DNA of 64,000 bases from Trogon surrucura (Eukaryota; Chordata; Aves; Trogoniformes; Trogonidae). The DNA lies in NCBI GenBank assembly GCA_020746105.1, contig CM036636.1:1178001-1242000 (forward strand), written 5' to 3'. The notes under the pieces were generated by a model. That model saw only the letters and a program-made list of their open reading frames with translations. It was not told the origin of the DNA and made no database searches. Within the stretch, counting starts at the first letter, position 1. Every line of letters starts with the position of its first letter. Below, one piece after another: positions 51,301-63,138 of this stretch. The position numbers and the translations under genes were made by a program.

Positions 51301-53221
51301 CAGCTGGAAGGACACAAAGGAACCGTCCGACTGTTCGCACCAGCCTCCTCTGTGTGGTAACGCTCTACCCTTGAGGGCAGGGGCCCCGCTTCCAGCCTCT
51401 TTCCTGGGGAAGAAGGAAAGGAGGAGGAGAGGGTGCAAACCAAAGAGCTGCAACCTGGTGCTGGTTATAAGTGGAGCCGGCAGTGACTGAAAGTAAACGG
51501 GGCCCGTCAGCTGCCGCAGCCCGCAGAAACTCGCGTTTGCAGTTTGCTTTTTCTGATCTGGAGTAGCATTCTCATAAATAATGAAAGTGACTAAAAGCTA
51601 CTTAAAAAACACACACTCCTCCCTTCTGAAAGAATAAGAAAAAAAAACCCCAATTATAAAAGGACATTTCTTCCAGCTAGGAATAATTTGTCATGTAATT
51701 CTCTGAAGACAGCAACAGAAACATGCATGCTCTGTGCTCCCTTTTGAGTGATCTGCGATTGCACATGTACTCAGATGGCTTCTAATGAGGCTATTTTTAT
51801 AGCACACATCCTGCTGAGCTTTTGGGGAGGGGCAAAGTGAGATCAGTGGAGAATCAAGTCTTCAACGTCAGCTCCTGTGTATTTTCTCCTCAAAAGGAGC
51901 GGAAAAGGAAACAAACGTGGAGGAGGACAAACCGCTCTGAATCGACACCTACAAACGAAGCTCTTCCCCCCCAGCAGCTAACGAGGAGCATCTTGGGACA
52001 CCGCCCGGGCTGGGAGAGCCAGAGACACATCCCTCAGGCCTTGATGGTATCGATGATGGTGATACCCACCTCCCCCTTGGCTGAGCACGCCGTGATCACT
52101 TACAGCTCTGAAACACACCCTCGTAGGGTCCTCGGAACGCTTTTCTGGAGGACAAGAGAGGTTCAGAGGAGCACAGTGATGAGGACCACGCAGTGGGCAC
52201 TTGAAAGAATGTGCTTTGCAGAGCCCACCAGGGCAGTATCATCCACACGATGTTACCGCTTGTCTTCTTGAAACCAGCCTGCAGCTGGCTTGTCCTACAG
52301 CAAATCCAAAGGCCTCAGCTCTCAGAAAGGAAAGGAAGGCAAAAAACCAAACCAAAAAAAGGGCTCAATTTACAGATGTCTGCCATGGTTTTCAAAGAAC
52401 CAGAAGGTTCCTGCCATGACTGGGGCTAAGGGAAGCGGAATGGACGGAACAGATGTAAAAGAACCCTTGTTTTACATGGAGATGATGCAAGCAGAGACAG
52501 AATAAGAAAGAATTAAATTTAAAATCTTCATGTCTGATAAATTTTTTCTGGTGGCCTTCCTACCCCCTCCCCAGAGCTCTCACTTGCTCCCTGGAGCAGC
52601 CCAGCTGCATGGGCACCCTGCCTCACCCCAGGAGGAGGGACGTGGAGCAGGTCAGGAAGGGTAAGAACAGCCTGGGGTCCTTCACCAGGGACGTCTCTTT
52701 CACAGACATTACTCAGCAAAAAGGTTTTCAAGTTCAGGGTTAAAAGAGAGAAAAGGCGGGAGGTACTTCTCCCAGCTGAGCACTTTTCTTCTAGTCTCCC
52801 TGCTTCAGCTTTCAGATGTCCCCTTGGAGGCTTGAAAGCCAAAGAGACCGACCTACTCACCCACCCCAACCTCCTGTGCCACAGCTCAGAGAAACCTTCC
52901 TCTCTCCAAACCACATCTGCAGCCTGAGCCAGTGTGTCCTTTACCGCGACTGTCCTCGTTTTGATGTGCAAAGCGCTGGAGTAACCACCACATTCCCAGG
53001 TCCCTCCCCTGAGCAATTATTTTCCGAAACAGGCACCACGAGTCCAGCACGGATTGCTGCCCTCAGCCACTGGGCCACAATCCATGTTGTGTGCTGGAGA
53101 AGAGATTGTCTCACCAGGCATCACCCACCCAGAGGGAAGAGCCTCCTCTGCTGTCTTGAATGAAGCAAAGCAAACACACGTCCTTACCGCGCTGCATGCA
53201 CCGCAAAACGGGCCTCCTAAC

Positions 53222-53850
53222 TCACAGAGTCACAGGATTACTGAGGCTGGAAAAGCCCTCTGAGACCATCAAGTCCAGCCCATGACCCAGCACCACCACA
53301 TGGGCCAGACCCTGGCACCCAGTGCCACATCCAGCCTCTCCTTAAACTCCGCCAGGGATGGTGACTCCCCCTGCCCTGGGCAGAGCATCCCAGTGCCTGA
53401 GCACCCTCTTCGTGAGGAAGGGCTGCCCGAGACCCAACCCGAACCTCCCCTGAGGCAGTTTCAGGCTTCGCCCTCTCGTCCTGGGAGAAGAGCTCGACCC
53501 CCCCCCTGATTGCACCCTCCCTGCAGGGAGCTGCAGAGAGTGATGGGGTCCCCCCGAGTCTCCTCCAGCTGAACCCCCCCAGTTCCGTCAGCCTCTCCTC
53601 ACAGGATTGTACCTCCAGTCCCTTCGCCAGCCTCATTGCTCTTCTCTGGACCCACTCCAGCCCCTCAAGGTCTATCTTGCAGAGAGGGGCCCAGACCTGC
53701 ACACAGGGCTCGAGGGGAGGCCTCCCCAGGGCTGAGCATGGCGCAGAGTGACAGCCCTGCTCCCGCTGCCCACCCTGCTCCTGACACAAGCCAGGAGGCC
53801 ATTGGCCTTCTTGCCTCTTTACACGTGCGCTGGGGAACCTGCCCATATTT
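53222..53850 (-). repeat. CR1 LINE 3' fragment, 630 bp
   Basis: It begins with tail TCACAGAGTCACAGGATTAC and runs into the ORF2 end on the minus strand. The peptide [20 protein letters not shown] is recognisable, but the frame breaks further on. It is a close relative of the copy at 39572. A plus-oriented CR1 tail follows almost at once. Confidence 0.93.
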
Positions 53851-53856
53851 GACCTA

Positions 53857-53952
53857 GTCGAGAGGCGGTGTCCCTGCCCACGACAGGGAGGTTGGATTAA
53901 AATGATCTCTAAGGTCCCTTCCAGCCTGGGCCATTCTACGATTCTATGATTT
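53857..53952 (+). repeat. CR1 LINE 3' tail (plus)
   Basis: It reads GAGGCGGTGTCCCTGCCCAC and ends GGCCATTCTACGATTCTATG. It is a short plus-oriented CR1 3' end abutting the truncated 5' side of the minus-oriented copy. Confidence 0.9.
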
Positions 53953-55004
53953 TGAAGCACAGACACCAGAGCAGGACAAAGTATTCCACCCGCACCCACG
54001 GTAACACACACACGGTGACAGCATATGCTGGAGCACGTGTCTGAAACACAAATTTTCTCTTGGTCAGTTGTACAAGGAGTTCATGGTCACTCGTGTTCCA
54101 CCAGGAGATTTCAGTTCTCTTCACAATTACTCTTTTCCAGGGCGCCGTTACGCATTCCTGCAGCGGGGGTTTAACCTCTGAAAGCAAATGTCATAGGAAA
54201 AACGGGTTCACTCATTCTCTAAAGTTATTTTAGGGAACGGGAACTCCTTCCTTCATCACCGGTAAAGGAGCGAAGACTTGACTGAACAGAAAAAAAGACA
54301 AAGCTGGTCAGAGCTGCAGGCCCTGTGCAACACGCCCATGTGAACCTCACCGCCTCAGGGCCACCGCTACCCTGCAAGTGCTACTTTCAAACCTCTGTGC
54401 TTGCTTTGTCCACGGTGCTACAGGCTGTAGTCCTGGTGCACTGGTTGGTTTTCTCCACCAGGCTGGTGGATCCACTCGCTGCTACGTGACTTTCTTGAAT
54501 GCACTGACCACTTATAAACTGACCAAACCAAGCTGAAGCTGAACCAGGATGAATGTTCCAATCTCGAAGGCTGTGAGGCCCATGCTCCAAATCACATGAT
54601 TAGATTTTGGTACGTCACACTAACACGGGTGTGCAAAGAAAACTTCTGAGGCGGGAGAAGCAGCCCCAAATCCTGTCCTTACTTGGGGCACACTGAAGTT
54701 TTCTGCTCTCTCCCCTCAAAATAAACTGAAATCAGATGACGACACCACATCCGTCCACAGGCAGAAGTATAACAGTAACTGCCAATTAGCTTTTCCTGGA
54801 AGAAATTTGCTCAATAAATACCAATATTGTTACAGAGTTCATAAATTTAGAAAGATGTCGGTGGCTTTTTAGAAGAGAGATGCTTGAAGTAGGGTCACTA
54901 CCTGCCTCTAAGTGCAGCCACCTCTTAAAAACAGAGGCAACAGCTTCCAAAAACCCCAACAAACTAACACAACCCTTGGTGGCGTGGTGTTGGTGCTAAA
55001 ATCT

Positions 55005-55015
55005 GGGGGGGGGGG
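55005..55015. repeat. Poly-G run (11)
   Basis: Eleven G follow ATCT. It is slippage-prone. Confidence 0.9.
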
Positions 55016-55749
55016 ACTCAAACAAAGCAGTATTGTTAATTTTTTTCAACTCTCTTGGTCTACTAAAACACACAACCTCTCCTGACAACAAGCACCGCGT
55101 CAGTAAGAGGAATTTAATCGTGTGTGCATTCCTCCGGGGATGCCTGGCAGTTCCCAATCCTTCAGAAAAGGTAAAACTGCAGGACCACATCAGGCTGCCT
55201 CTCCTCTAGAAATTAAAACATTAAAATACAAACCAGAACAATAGTCAAGAGCCACAAAGAATTCCTAAGGTATTAGCAAAACAAATTCCCTTCAGTCCTT
55301 ATTAGGAATATCTTGAGGATGGTTCGGAGAGGAAAGTCTAACCAAATATATAAAAAATTTGGCTTATCCAACAAAAAACAAACGCGCACGGTTCGCCAAA
55401 AGCAAAAGAATCCAGTCAGAGAAAAAATGCGACAAATGATGCAGGTTAAAATCTAAATTTAAGATGATAATAGAATAGCTGCCAGCGTCTTTAAATTTTC
55501 AAGCATAGAAATGTCAACAGAGACAAAGAAATTCGGGGAAAAACAAAGAGAATAGATTAAGAGTTTATTTATGTCGGTGAAAGAGCTCTGTGTTGCTTGA
55601 CTAAGAAATGACTGAGGGGGTGACGACTGTCTGCAATGCCCACAGGTCCCCCAACACGGCCACGAGGAGCCTACGTGAGAGCACAGCCCGGCTGCAAGAT
55701 GAACGGGATACAAAGAGTGATGGGAAAAGATGAGCAGAAAAGGAGACGG

Positions 55750-56000
55750 GACCTTGGGACTGGGAAAATTCCCCGGCCGGGGCGCCAGACGAATGAGGCA
55801 GCAAATGTCTTGTGGTTGGAGAAACCCAGACCTTTAATGCACACGAGCTGTGCAGCTCCACGCCCCGGTCAGAACAAGCCTGAGCCGGTCAGGAGAGGGG
55901 GCGACCCCAGGAACTGGATTTCCCCATATCTCAGTGTTGCTGGATGCATCACAGCCACAACATCTCGGGAACTTACGGCTCCAGAAAGGGACGCTTCTGC
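55750..56000 (-). mobile_element. Possible ERV LTR end and primer-binding site (minus)
   Basis: The minus strand shows ATTAAA (plus 55833-55838) as a possible polyadenylation signal. About 40 bases on comes TGCCTCATTCGTC, then TGGCGCCCCGGCCGGGGA at plus 55770-55787. That 18-mer begins like a retroviral lysine-tRNA primer-binding site (TGGCGCCC). The order U5 end then primer-binding site is as in an ERV, but only a small remnant is visible, the limits are guesses and no viral gene follows that I can recognise. Confidence 0.4.
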
Positions 56001-57229
56001 CCCTCACACCACTCGAAGCCTCGCGAGGCTCCGGCGTTCAGCAAATCGCTGTGGGTTCTACTGGAAATAGGTCGGTCCCACGGGAGCTGGAATGGGTGCC
56101 GACGCTGTCGTCTCTTCGTACGTGGACATCTGACGTTTTTTTGGGTTTCAAGGAAACCTGCCCGGGTGTCCCACAGCTTCTGTGCTGGAACTGAACCACC
56201 CACTTCTCCCAAACTGACCGGAGGGGACTTTGGGGGGGAGGTTGTGCTGTCTGGCCAGTTTGCTTCTTTTTGAAGATGGCTGGTGAGAACTCTTCAGAGC
56301 ACCACGGTTTATCACACACCTTGCCTAATTATTAACAGTTGTCTCTCTTTCTGACGCAGGATGAGTCTGAAGCTCTCCAGGCTTTGTGACTGACAATCCC
56401 ACAGGTGGCCTTTTCAGAGAAAGGGAAAACAATTTACATCACCGTGCTTCTTGGAAACACTCAGCTCTCGGCCAGTCCCTCCACAGGGTGTGGAGCCCTG
56501 TCCCAAGGTTCAGAGGGCCACAACTGCCAGCACGCGTGGAGGTTGTCCTCTCGGAACATAGGGGACCTGATGAGAACTGGTCAGCTGGAAGAGGAGCCTG
56601 CAGAAGAGTTGGTGCCTTCCCAGGGTTACAGGAGCTGCTAAGGAGAACGTGCCTGCAAAGGACTGAGCAAGCAACGTGGGGAGCAGAGAGAAAGACGCCA
56701 CCAGTGAGGCTGGAGGAGGAGCAAAGTAGGTGCAACCACTTCTCAACACCTTCTCTTCCAGCTGGAAAGTCACATTTTCTAAGACGGAGATTGAAACGAG
56801 CAGACTCCCCAAGCACTACAGCTTGGGCTGGCATACCGGGGAAAACCGCACCATGTCCGAGCCGAGAGACCCCCGTGCCCCAGCCTAAAGCACCCGTTGG
56901 AAACTTTCCCGCCTCCTCTGCCTCCCTCCAGGCCAGAACCGCAGAGCCCTTCTGCTGATGCTCCACCTTCAAGTGACCCCCTCCCATCCTCTTTAGGACC
57001 TCTGCCACAGCACTGCTAACGCTGCAATGAAGAACGGGCTCGTAACCCCAGAAGGTCTGGGGTTTTGCCCTCCGTTTCGGGAGCGGAGCCTGCTTTTCCG
57101 CACAGCTACATCTGTGCCGCGAGCGGGTCCCCGGCTGGTGACAGTGCAGACGGGGGCTGAGCTTCCAGCTGGCTCCGTTCCCTCTGCAAACAGATGCAGT
57201 TCCTATATCAGGGTCTGATTTATTCAGCA

Positions 57230-57510
57230 GGAGTCTCGCACATTAAGTGTAGTTAAGTCTGAAAACAAATCTAATGACTTTAAAATAAATAGCCAACAGA
57301 GGACTTGAAACTAAAATTCTTCCTTCCTCTGACACCCACCATATAAACAATAATAATTATATAAAACCGTGTCTAACACATGACTACACAAGGCTCTGGT
57401 GACCAAGAAAAGCACACGCTGCTTGTCAGACATAATTGCACATTTGGTTTTCCAATTATTTCTTGTCAAGAACCAGAGCCCACCATCTGAATGCTGCCGT
57501 TAATTATTGG
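57230..57510. promoter_or_regulatory. Candidate conserved non-coding element
   Basis: An AT-rich stretch between GC-richer flanks, with closely spaced homeodomain-type cores: CAGACATAATTGCAC, CCAATTATTTCTTG and GTTAATTATTGG. The appearance is that of a developmental enhancer. Conservation cannot be tested here. Confidence 0.3.
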
Positions 57511-59449
57511 TAAGCAGTTAGCTGCACGACGGTGCAGTGGAACACCCGACCACAACCCCAAGGTCTGCGGCCTCCGACGCTGCTCCCGCGCCACCCTCCG
57601 GTCCCGTCACGCAGCCTCCCACCAGCCGGTGAGCCCTGGGCCACCACGTGCAGAAAGGGCTTCGGAAGAGGCTTCAAGAAACCTCCCAGCGGGCAGCAGC
57701 AGGGTAACGGCTCCCCAGGCCACGTCCCTCCCGCACAGGAGCCCCCGGCACCGACTGATGGCAGCATCTTCCAGCCGAGTCGCCTCCAAGCCCCCCTCAA
57801 GCTCTTGGCAACACACTCCAACAGCTAACTGCCCATCATGCAAGGAAACATCCTGCCTTTTATGGGCTTTTAATTTGCTGCCTTTTAATTTTGTTGACTG
57901 CCTCTTTTTTTTCTCCTTGCGAAAGGAAGAAAGAAGTCTCTGATCCACCCTTCTCTGGAGCGTTCAAACACGCGCGGCTCTGTCATGTTGTCTCTCAGTT
58001 GTCGCCTTCTCCAAGGCAAACAGCCACCTCTCTTCCAGCTCCCCTCAAGGAAGGCTTTTCTATGCTCCTAAGAATTCTCGTCACTTTTTAATAACTCCTG
58101 TTCGGAAGCCCTCGGTGAAGTAGAGGAACCGCACACAAGTTGCGAGGAGGAGAACAGGGAGGGCTTTCTGCCACCTGCAATTCTCAGCTGCGATTTCGAG
58201 CAGCCCCCCGGAGCTTGTGCACGTGCTGAGATCGTAAAAGCCCCGTTGCCTTCACAGCTCTACACGTTTGCTTGAAACAGAACAAAATCAATTCCATACA
58301 ATAAATAAACAATATCAGGATCGACCCAACACTGCAGCCACCTCATTACGATCAAGCACGCTACTGTAATAAAAAAAAGTTGCAGAGATAAAGTTGTATT
58401 GGCAATCTTATTTTGCTTATGTTTTATACGAATGTAAATGAATCGTTAAGTTTCCTCAACAGTTTGCAATTAGCGAGAGTTTCAAGAAGCAACAACTTTG
58501 CAAAAAACATCTACCTTGAGTCTCCAGCCACTACGAACCTCACAGACCTTGGCAAAGCCACATTTCAACGTTCAGTCACTAACGGAGCTTGCTTGAAAGA
58601 TGAAACTTTTATTCCATTTTGCTTATTTTAAACAGACTTTGTCATTTTCCTTTTTTGGGACCATCTTTTGTTCACTCAGGTAGATGCTGAAATGGATTTT
58701 GTCTCTTCTAAAAGAAATAAGCGGTGTCCAGCCTCACGCTTCTTCTCTACGTCTACAAAGCCACAGCGGTAACGGAGGGAATTTCCTCCGCCCCGATGGG
58801 TGCTCGGGCACCACCCTCTGCGACATCCATCGCTCCTGTCCAGGAGGATGCTCGGGCACCTCCCGCAAAGGGGACACCCAAGAGCTGGAGGATGGCTCAC
58901 CCTCCCGCTCTGCAAAACCCTCCAGCAAGAGCCACGAACCCGAGTGAAAAGTCAGAATCAAGAATTCTGGGGCAGGGAGTGACCCGCGCCACGGCGTTTC
59001 AGAGGGCAGAAGATGAGAGCAGGGGTTTAATGTGGAAAGACGTGCTTCACCCCAGGGATAAAACTTCAGAAGCGTCTGAAGTCTCTGGAAGGAACAGGAG
59101 GATGCTCTGGCATCTCCCTGACCTGACTTTCCAACCGTCTTGCCCAGCTCTCGTGGGTGTTTCCACGCTCCGCTGCAGCCCCCTCCCCTTCCCGGAGCAC
59201 GCACTCCCCTGCTGGGGCACCTTCCAGGCTGCCCCTGTTCCCAGCGTGGCATCTCTCACCCGCTGCATCTCCCCCTATTTTCACCACGGCACCTTTCAAA
59301 CCTGGGCGGTGAGTTTGCCACTTGTCTTGTGGACGGCAGTCAACCAGGAACTGGCTTTGAGCACACACAGGACCAGGTACACCCTACTGTCACCAAAGCC
59401 ACGCCTTGCTCGTGGATCTCACCATGTCCCCAGCACTGCCCAGCACAAC

Positions 59450-59695
59450 ACAGAATCACAGAATCATAGAACAGTTTCAAGATCAAGTCCAATCTTTGTC
59501 CCAGCCCTACCAACACCACTGACCCATGTCCCTCAGCACAACATCCACTCGTCTCTTGAACACCCCCAGGGGTGGCGACTCAACCCCCTCCCTGGGCAGC
59601 CTGTTCCAACACCTGACAACCCTCTCAGTAAAGAAATTCTTCCCAATATCGAACCTGAGCTTCCCCTGGTGCAACTTAAGGCCATTTCGAGACCC
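59450..59695 (-). repeat. CR1 LINE 3' fragment
   Basis: It begins ACAGAATCACAGAATCATAG and includes TCAGCACAACATCCACTCGT and GGGGTGGCGACTCAACCCCC. It is minus-oriented, about 820 bases downstream of the exon at 60513, and of the subfamily at 22808. Confidence 0.93.
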
Positions 59696-60512
59696 TAGTG
59701 AACACCACCAGCGCTGCTCTGCAGAGGAAACGCAGCTCAAAGGAATTTGGCCAAGGAAGGAAAGCTGCCTCTTCTTCCATGCTTTCACAGCTCTGGACTG
59801 GCTCCATCGGACAGAGGTGGAGAGGGACAAAGAAGCACCATCTTTAGCACAGCCCAGCAAGGTAAGATGTCCCACAGCATCACCAGGAGATGGTGAGACC
59901 ACAGCACAGGACAGACATGTGTCCCTTTCCTTCCCGCCAGGCGTTCCTCTGCTGCTCGTGCCGCTGCCTCCTTCTCACACACAAGCTGGGGAGCTGTCAC
60001 CCATCCAGGGCACCCTGCCCACTGCCAAGAAGTGGGTGACAGCAAACAGGACATCTGGAGTAGAGTCCCCTGCATGGGACCTGACTGATCGCCCAGTCAC
60101 CAGAGCAGGATGGGAGGGGGCTGGGGAGGTGAGACACCCCTCTCCTTTCCTCCTGCGTGGGGTGTGCACCCAACCACGGCAACGTGGCCCAAGGTCTCCA
60201 CCCAAGAACCTTATGCCGCAACAGTCTTTGCGCTGCTGTGTTGGCACGTCGGCACAGGGCACTCAGCCACACCACCCCATACTGCACGTGAACCACCTCC
60301 CCTCGCCGTCCCCACGGCCAGAACCAGCCTTCCTGCACCTGTCTGTCAGCAAAATCCAAAATGGGGTGTGTGGACATCGTGCTCTACCAGCTCCCCGCTC
60401 ATCCCTCTCGTGTGGTCGCCCTTCGCCACCCGTCTCCGAGGCGAGGAGCTGCACCCGAGCGGAGCCGCGTCTGCCCACCGCGTCCAACCCTGCGGAGAAA
60501 CCATCCACCTAC

Positions 60513-60556
60513 CTGCTGGAAGAGCTCCTCCGCCCGCTGCTGTTGCTCTCCTCAGC
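60513..60556 (-). CDS. ZNF618: ZNF618 exon, N-terminal Ser/Arg-rich segment (44 bp)
   Basis: This 44-base exon reads AEESNSSGRRSSSS plus two bases of an Arg codon. It lies between an acceptor ending CTTAG and a donor GTAGGT on the minus strand. It starts in phase 0 and ends in phase 2, which fits the next exon at 44850 whose first base completes the Arg. The human protein has the similar stretch ADGASAAGRKSTAS followed by R at the same place and length, which is the main support. It has no methionine, so a start-codon exon must lie upstream, beyond the right edge or unrecognised in 60557-64000. The composition suggests a disordered, basic, phosphorylatable N-terminus. A longer plus-strand ORF overlaps it, but that frame has no recognisable content. 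The call rests on a short match and is less certain than the zinc-finger exons. Confidence 0.78.
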
Positions 60557-61651
60557 CTAAGGAGACAAAAGAAATTAAAAAAAAACAGGTTAAGAAAAGG
60601 TGAGATTGCCCTCAAAACCCTTCCTGCCAGCACACCACACCCAAAACACAGGAAGAAATGGATTTCTCTCCACTCCGAGTTCCATCCCCACGTTGGTGGG
60701 ACACGTCACGTGTGGAAACCCAGGCGTGGAGGAGGTCGGGGCAGCCCCACCACGGCCCTGGCTCCCCGAACCGACTCCCCCCAGGTGCTCCCGGGCGATT
60801 ATTTTATTGCGTTTTACCCAAGTTCAGAGCGACGAGCCCTCCTATGCAAAAATCAGACAATTTGCAGGGAGGGAGATAAGGCAGAAAGAGCCAAATTCCA
60901 AGCTGAGATGGTCCCCCCGCTCCCGGATTAGAGGGGCAGGTCCCCCACACCTCCCTTCGTTAGCGATTAATTGGCTAATTGAGCCCCTGCGGGCTGTCAG
61001 GAGGGGCCGAGCAGGGAGGAACCTCCTTTTCGCCTCCTTCCCCCAGCTCTCTGATGAGAGGCTTCCTTGGAAAGACAATATTATTCCAAACCCAGAAATT
61101 TTATTTCTGAATTTGTGCAAATACAAGTTAAAAGATATTAGCTGCATTTCACATTTTGTGCAAATGGCAGAAACAGGCAATTCATGTGCAGCAGGATGGG
61201 GGCTAGCCAACGATTTCGATAAAATAAACCCTTTTTTAATTTAAATGCTAATGCACTGAATTAAAATTTAATAACTGAGGAAATTGAAAAGCCGAGCAGG
61301 AATATTGGAAATAAATCCAAGCAGAAACAGCTGAAATTAAAAATTCTAGAGAGTGGGAGGATAGCAGCTAAGCTGTCTTATATGATTACTTTTTTTTTCT
61401 TTTTTTTTTTTTTCCAGAACGAAGGGGGGAAGGAGAAAAAAAATCCTATCTTTGGCTGGCTGTAGGGCAGTAAATCGAGAGCGCTGTGATTTATTGCTCA
61501 ATTTTCCTGAGGGAAAAAGGCTTTCTTTCATGCTGAAATATTTCATAAATTTCGAGCCAGCATAAATTCTTAATTTAAAAGTTATGGAGGTCACATTTAG
61601 TGCACTGGTGCAATTCTGAAATCTTAAAGGAATAGCAACCAAAAATTGCAA

Positions 61652-61677
61652 TTTTATTTTATTTTATTTTATTTTTT
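61652..61677. repeat. (TTTTA)n microsatellite
   Basis: Five units of TTTTA within the AT-rich intron block. Confidence 0.9.
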
Positions 61678-61814
61678 AATTCCTCGAGTGAAATTTTGTT
61701 CAAAGGGGTTCTCCACGTTACACGAAGCAGAAACACATCCTGACGGTTTAAGAAATCCACTGGAAACGAAGAGAGAAAAATCTAATTCAATTACAAAAAG
61801 GTATTTTTTTAAAA

Positions 61815-61835
61815 ATTATTATTATTATTATTATT
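61815..61835. repeat. (ATT)n microsatellite
   Basis: About seven units of ATT preceded by a T run and an A run. Confidence 0.9.
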
Positions 61836-62063
61836 GTTAGCCACTTGAGGAATTTCTGTTAAAAATTTTCCTCCCTCCATTGCCTGGGAAAAGCCAGAAG
61901 GGAGGAGTTGACAATGTAATTGCTTCTGTTAGATCTCCAATCTTTTGTGAGCCCTGATATGTTCATTTGTTATACAGCTGTTCAGCTACAGAAAGGATGT
62001 CAGAGCACCCATAATTCAAAGCAATCAATCAAAAATTAATGATTTGTCATGCTTACACAATGG

Positions 62064-62092
62064 AAAAAAAAAAAAGAAAAAGAAAAAAAAAA
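62064..62092. repeat. Interrupted poly-A run
   Basis: A-rich run broken by two G, with no recognisable retroposon body to its 5' side on either strand. Confidence 0.85.
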
Positions 62093-62382
62093 GCTTTATG
62101 GGTTCCTGCAACTGGTAGATTGCTCAAACCTTCGGGGCATTTTCTAGAAGATTAGATCTGTGTGTACAGGAGAAAAAAAAAAGCAAAAATAAAAGGGGAA
62201 AAAAGGAGACTTGCTATACAGCCTGAGCAGACAGCCTGTGGGGTGCTGGTGTCACCCCCTGACACTCCCAAGAGAGGGGTTGTGCTGCGCCACCGCGCCC
62301 GGCCCCTCGGAGAGCTCGGCACAACCCGACCTCGGGATCCTGCCCGCCCTCGCGAGGGAACTGCCCCGGCTCCTGCCCCCGA

Positions 62383-63138
62383 AATCACAGAATCACAGAA
62401 TGTCAGGGATTGGAAGTGACCTCGAAAGATCATCAAGTCCAATCCCCCTGCCAGAGCAGGAATGCCTAGATTATGCTACACAGGAACGTGTCCAGGCAGG
62501 TCTTGAATGTCTCCAGAGAAGGAGGCTCCACAACCTCCCTGGGCAGCCTGTTCCAGGGCTCCGTCACCCTCACTGAGAAGAAGTTTCTTCTCGAGTTTAA
62601 GCGGAACCTCTTATGTTCCAGTTTCAGCCCATTACCCCTTGTCCTATCATTGGTTGTCACCGAGAAGAGCCTGGCTCCATCCTCGTGACACTCACCCTTT
62701 AGATATTTGTAAACATTAATGAGGTCACCCCTCAGCCTCCTCTTCTCCAAACTAAAGAGCCCCAGCTCCCTCAGTCTTTTCTCATAAGGGAGATGCTCCA
62801 CTCCCTCCATCATCCCAGTTGCCCTGTGCTGGACTCTCTCCAGCACTTCCCTGTCTTGAGGGGCCCAGAACTGGACACAATATTCCAGATGGGGTCTCAC
62901 CAGGGCAGAGCAGAGGGGCAGGAGAACCTCTCTCGACCTACTAACCACCCCCCTTCTAATACACCCCAGGATGCCATTGGCCTTCCTGGCCACAAGGGCA
63001 CAGTGCTGGCTCATGGTCATCCTGCTGTCCACCAAGACTCCCAGGTCCCTTTCCCCTACACTGCTCTCTAATAAGTCATTCCCCAACTTATACTGGAACC
63101 TGGGGTTGTTCCTACCCAGATGCAAGACTCTACACTAT
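62383..63138 (-). repeat. CR1 LINE, 755 bp, with open ORF2 end
   Basis: This is the longest and youngest-looking CR1 in the window. It has the 3' tail AATCACAGAATCACAG and an open minus-strand frame of 219 codons (62466-63125) covering the C-terminal end of the reverse-transcriptase ORF. That frame includes [37 protein letters not shown] and [20 protein letters not shown]. It lacks the catalytic domain and endonuclease, so it is a dead 5'-truncated insertion. The lack of stops and near identity to the fragment at 6402 suggest recent activity of this subfamily. Confidence 0.97.

Larger units (their letters stand above)
44851..60512 (-). other. Large ZNF618 intron (15.7 kb)
   Basis: This intron holds an ancient CR1 (about 47570), an AT microsatellite (48239), a possible ERV leader (55750), two opposed CR1 copies (53222 and 53857) and a CR1 (59450). 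The rest is mostly unique. A 316-codon plus-strand ORF (45936-46886) has no recognisable domain. Confidence 0.75.
60780..62130. promoter_or_regulatory. Candidate conserved enhancer cluster
   Basis: This is repeat-free except for simple A/T runs and has a composition unlike the rest of the intron. It has ATTAATTGGCTAATTGAG (homeodomain pair, 60966-60983), octamer-like TGTGCAAATAC and TGTGCAAATGG, and a run near 61935-62050 with TTGTTATACAGCTGTTCAGC and AATCAATCAAAAATTAATGA. Such first-intron blocks are often conserved developmental enhancers. The motifs are seen; the function is inference. Confidence 0.45.

Noticed and set aside
53238-54011. 257-codon minus ORF as a gene
   Set aside because: Most of it is a 5'-truncated CR1 ORF2 end with frameshifts.
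58724-59698. 324-codon plus-strand ORF
   Set aside because: Its end is antisense CR1 translation and the rest is low in stops by composition. No conserved motif was seen.
59526-60560. 344-codon plus-strand ORF
   Set aside because: It starts inside an antisense CR1, then runs over GC-rich intron and the antisense of a ZNF618 exon. The content has no family resemblance.
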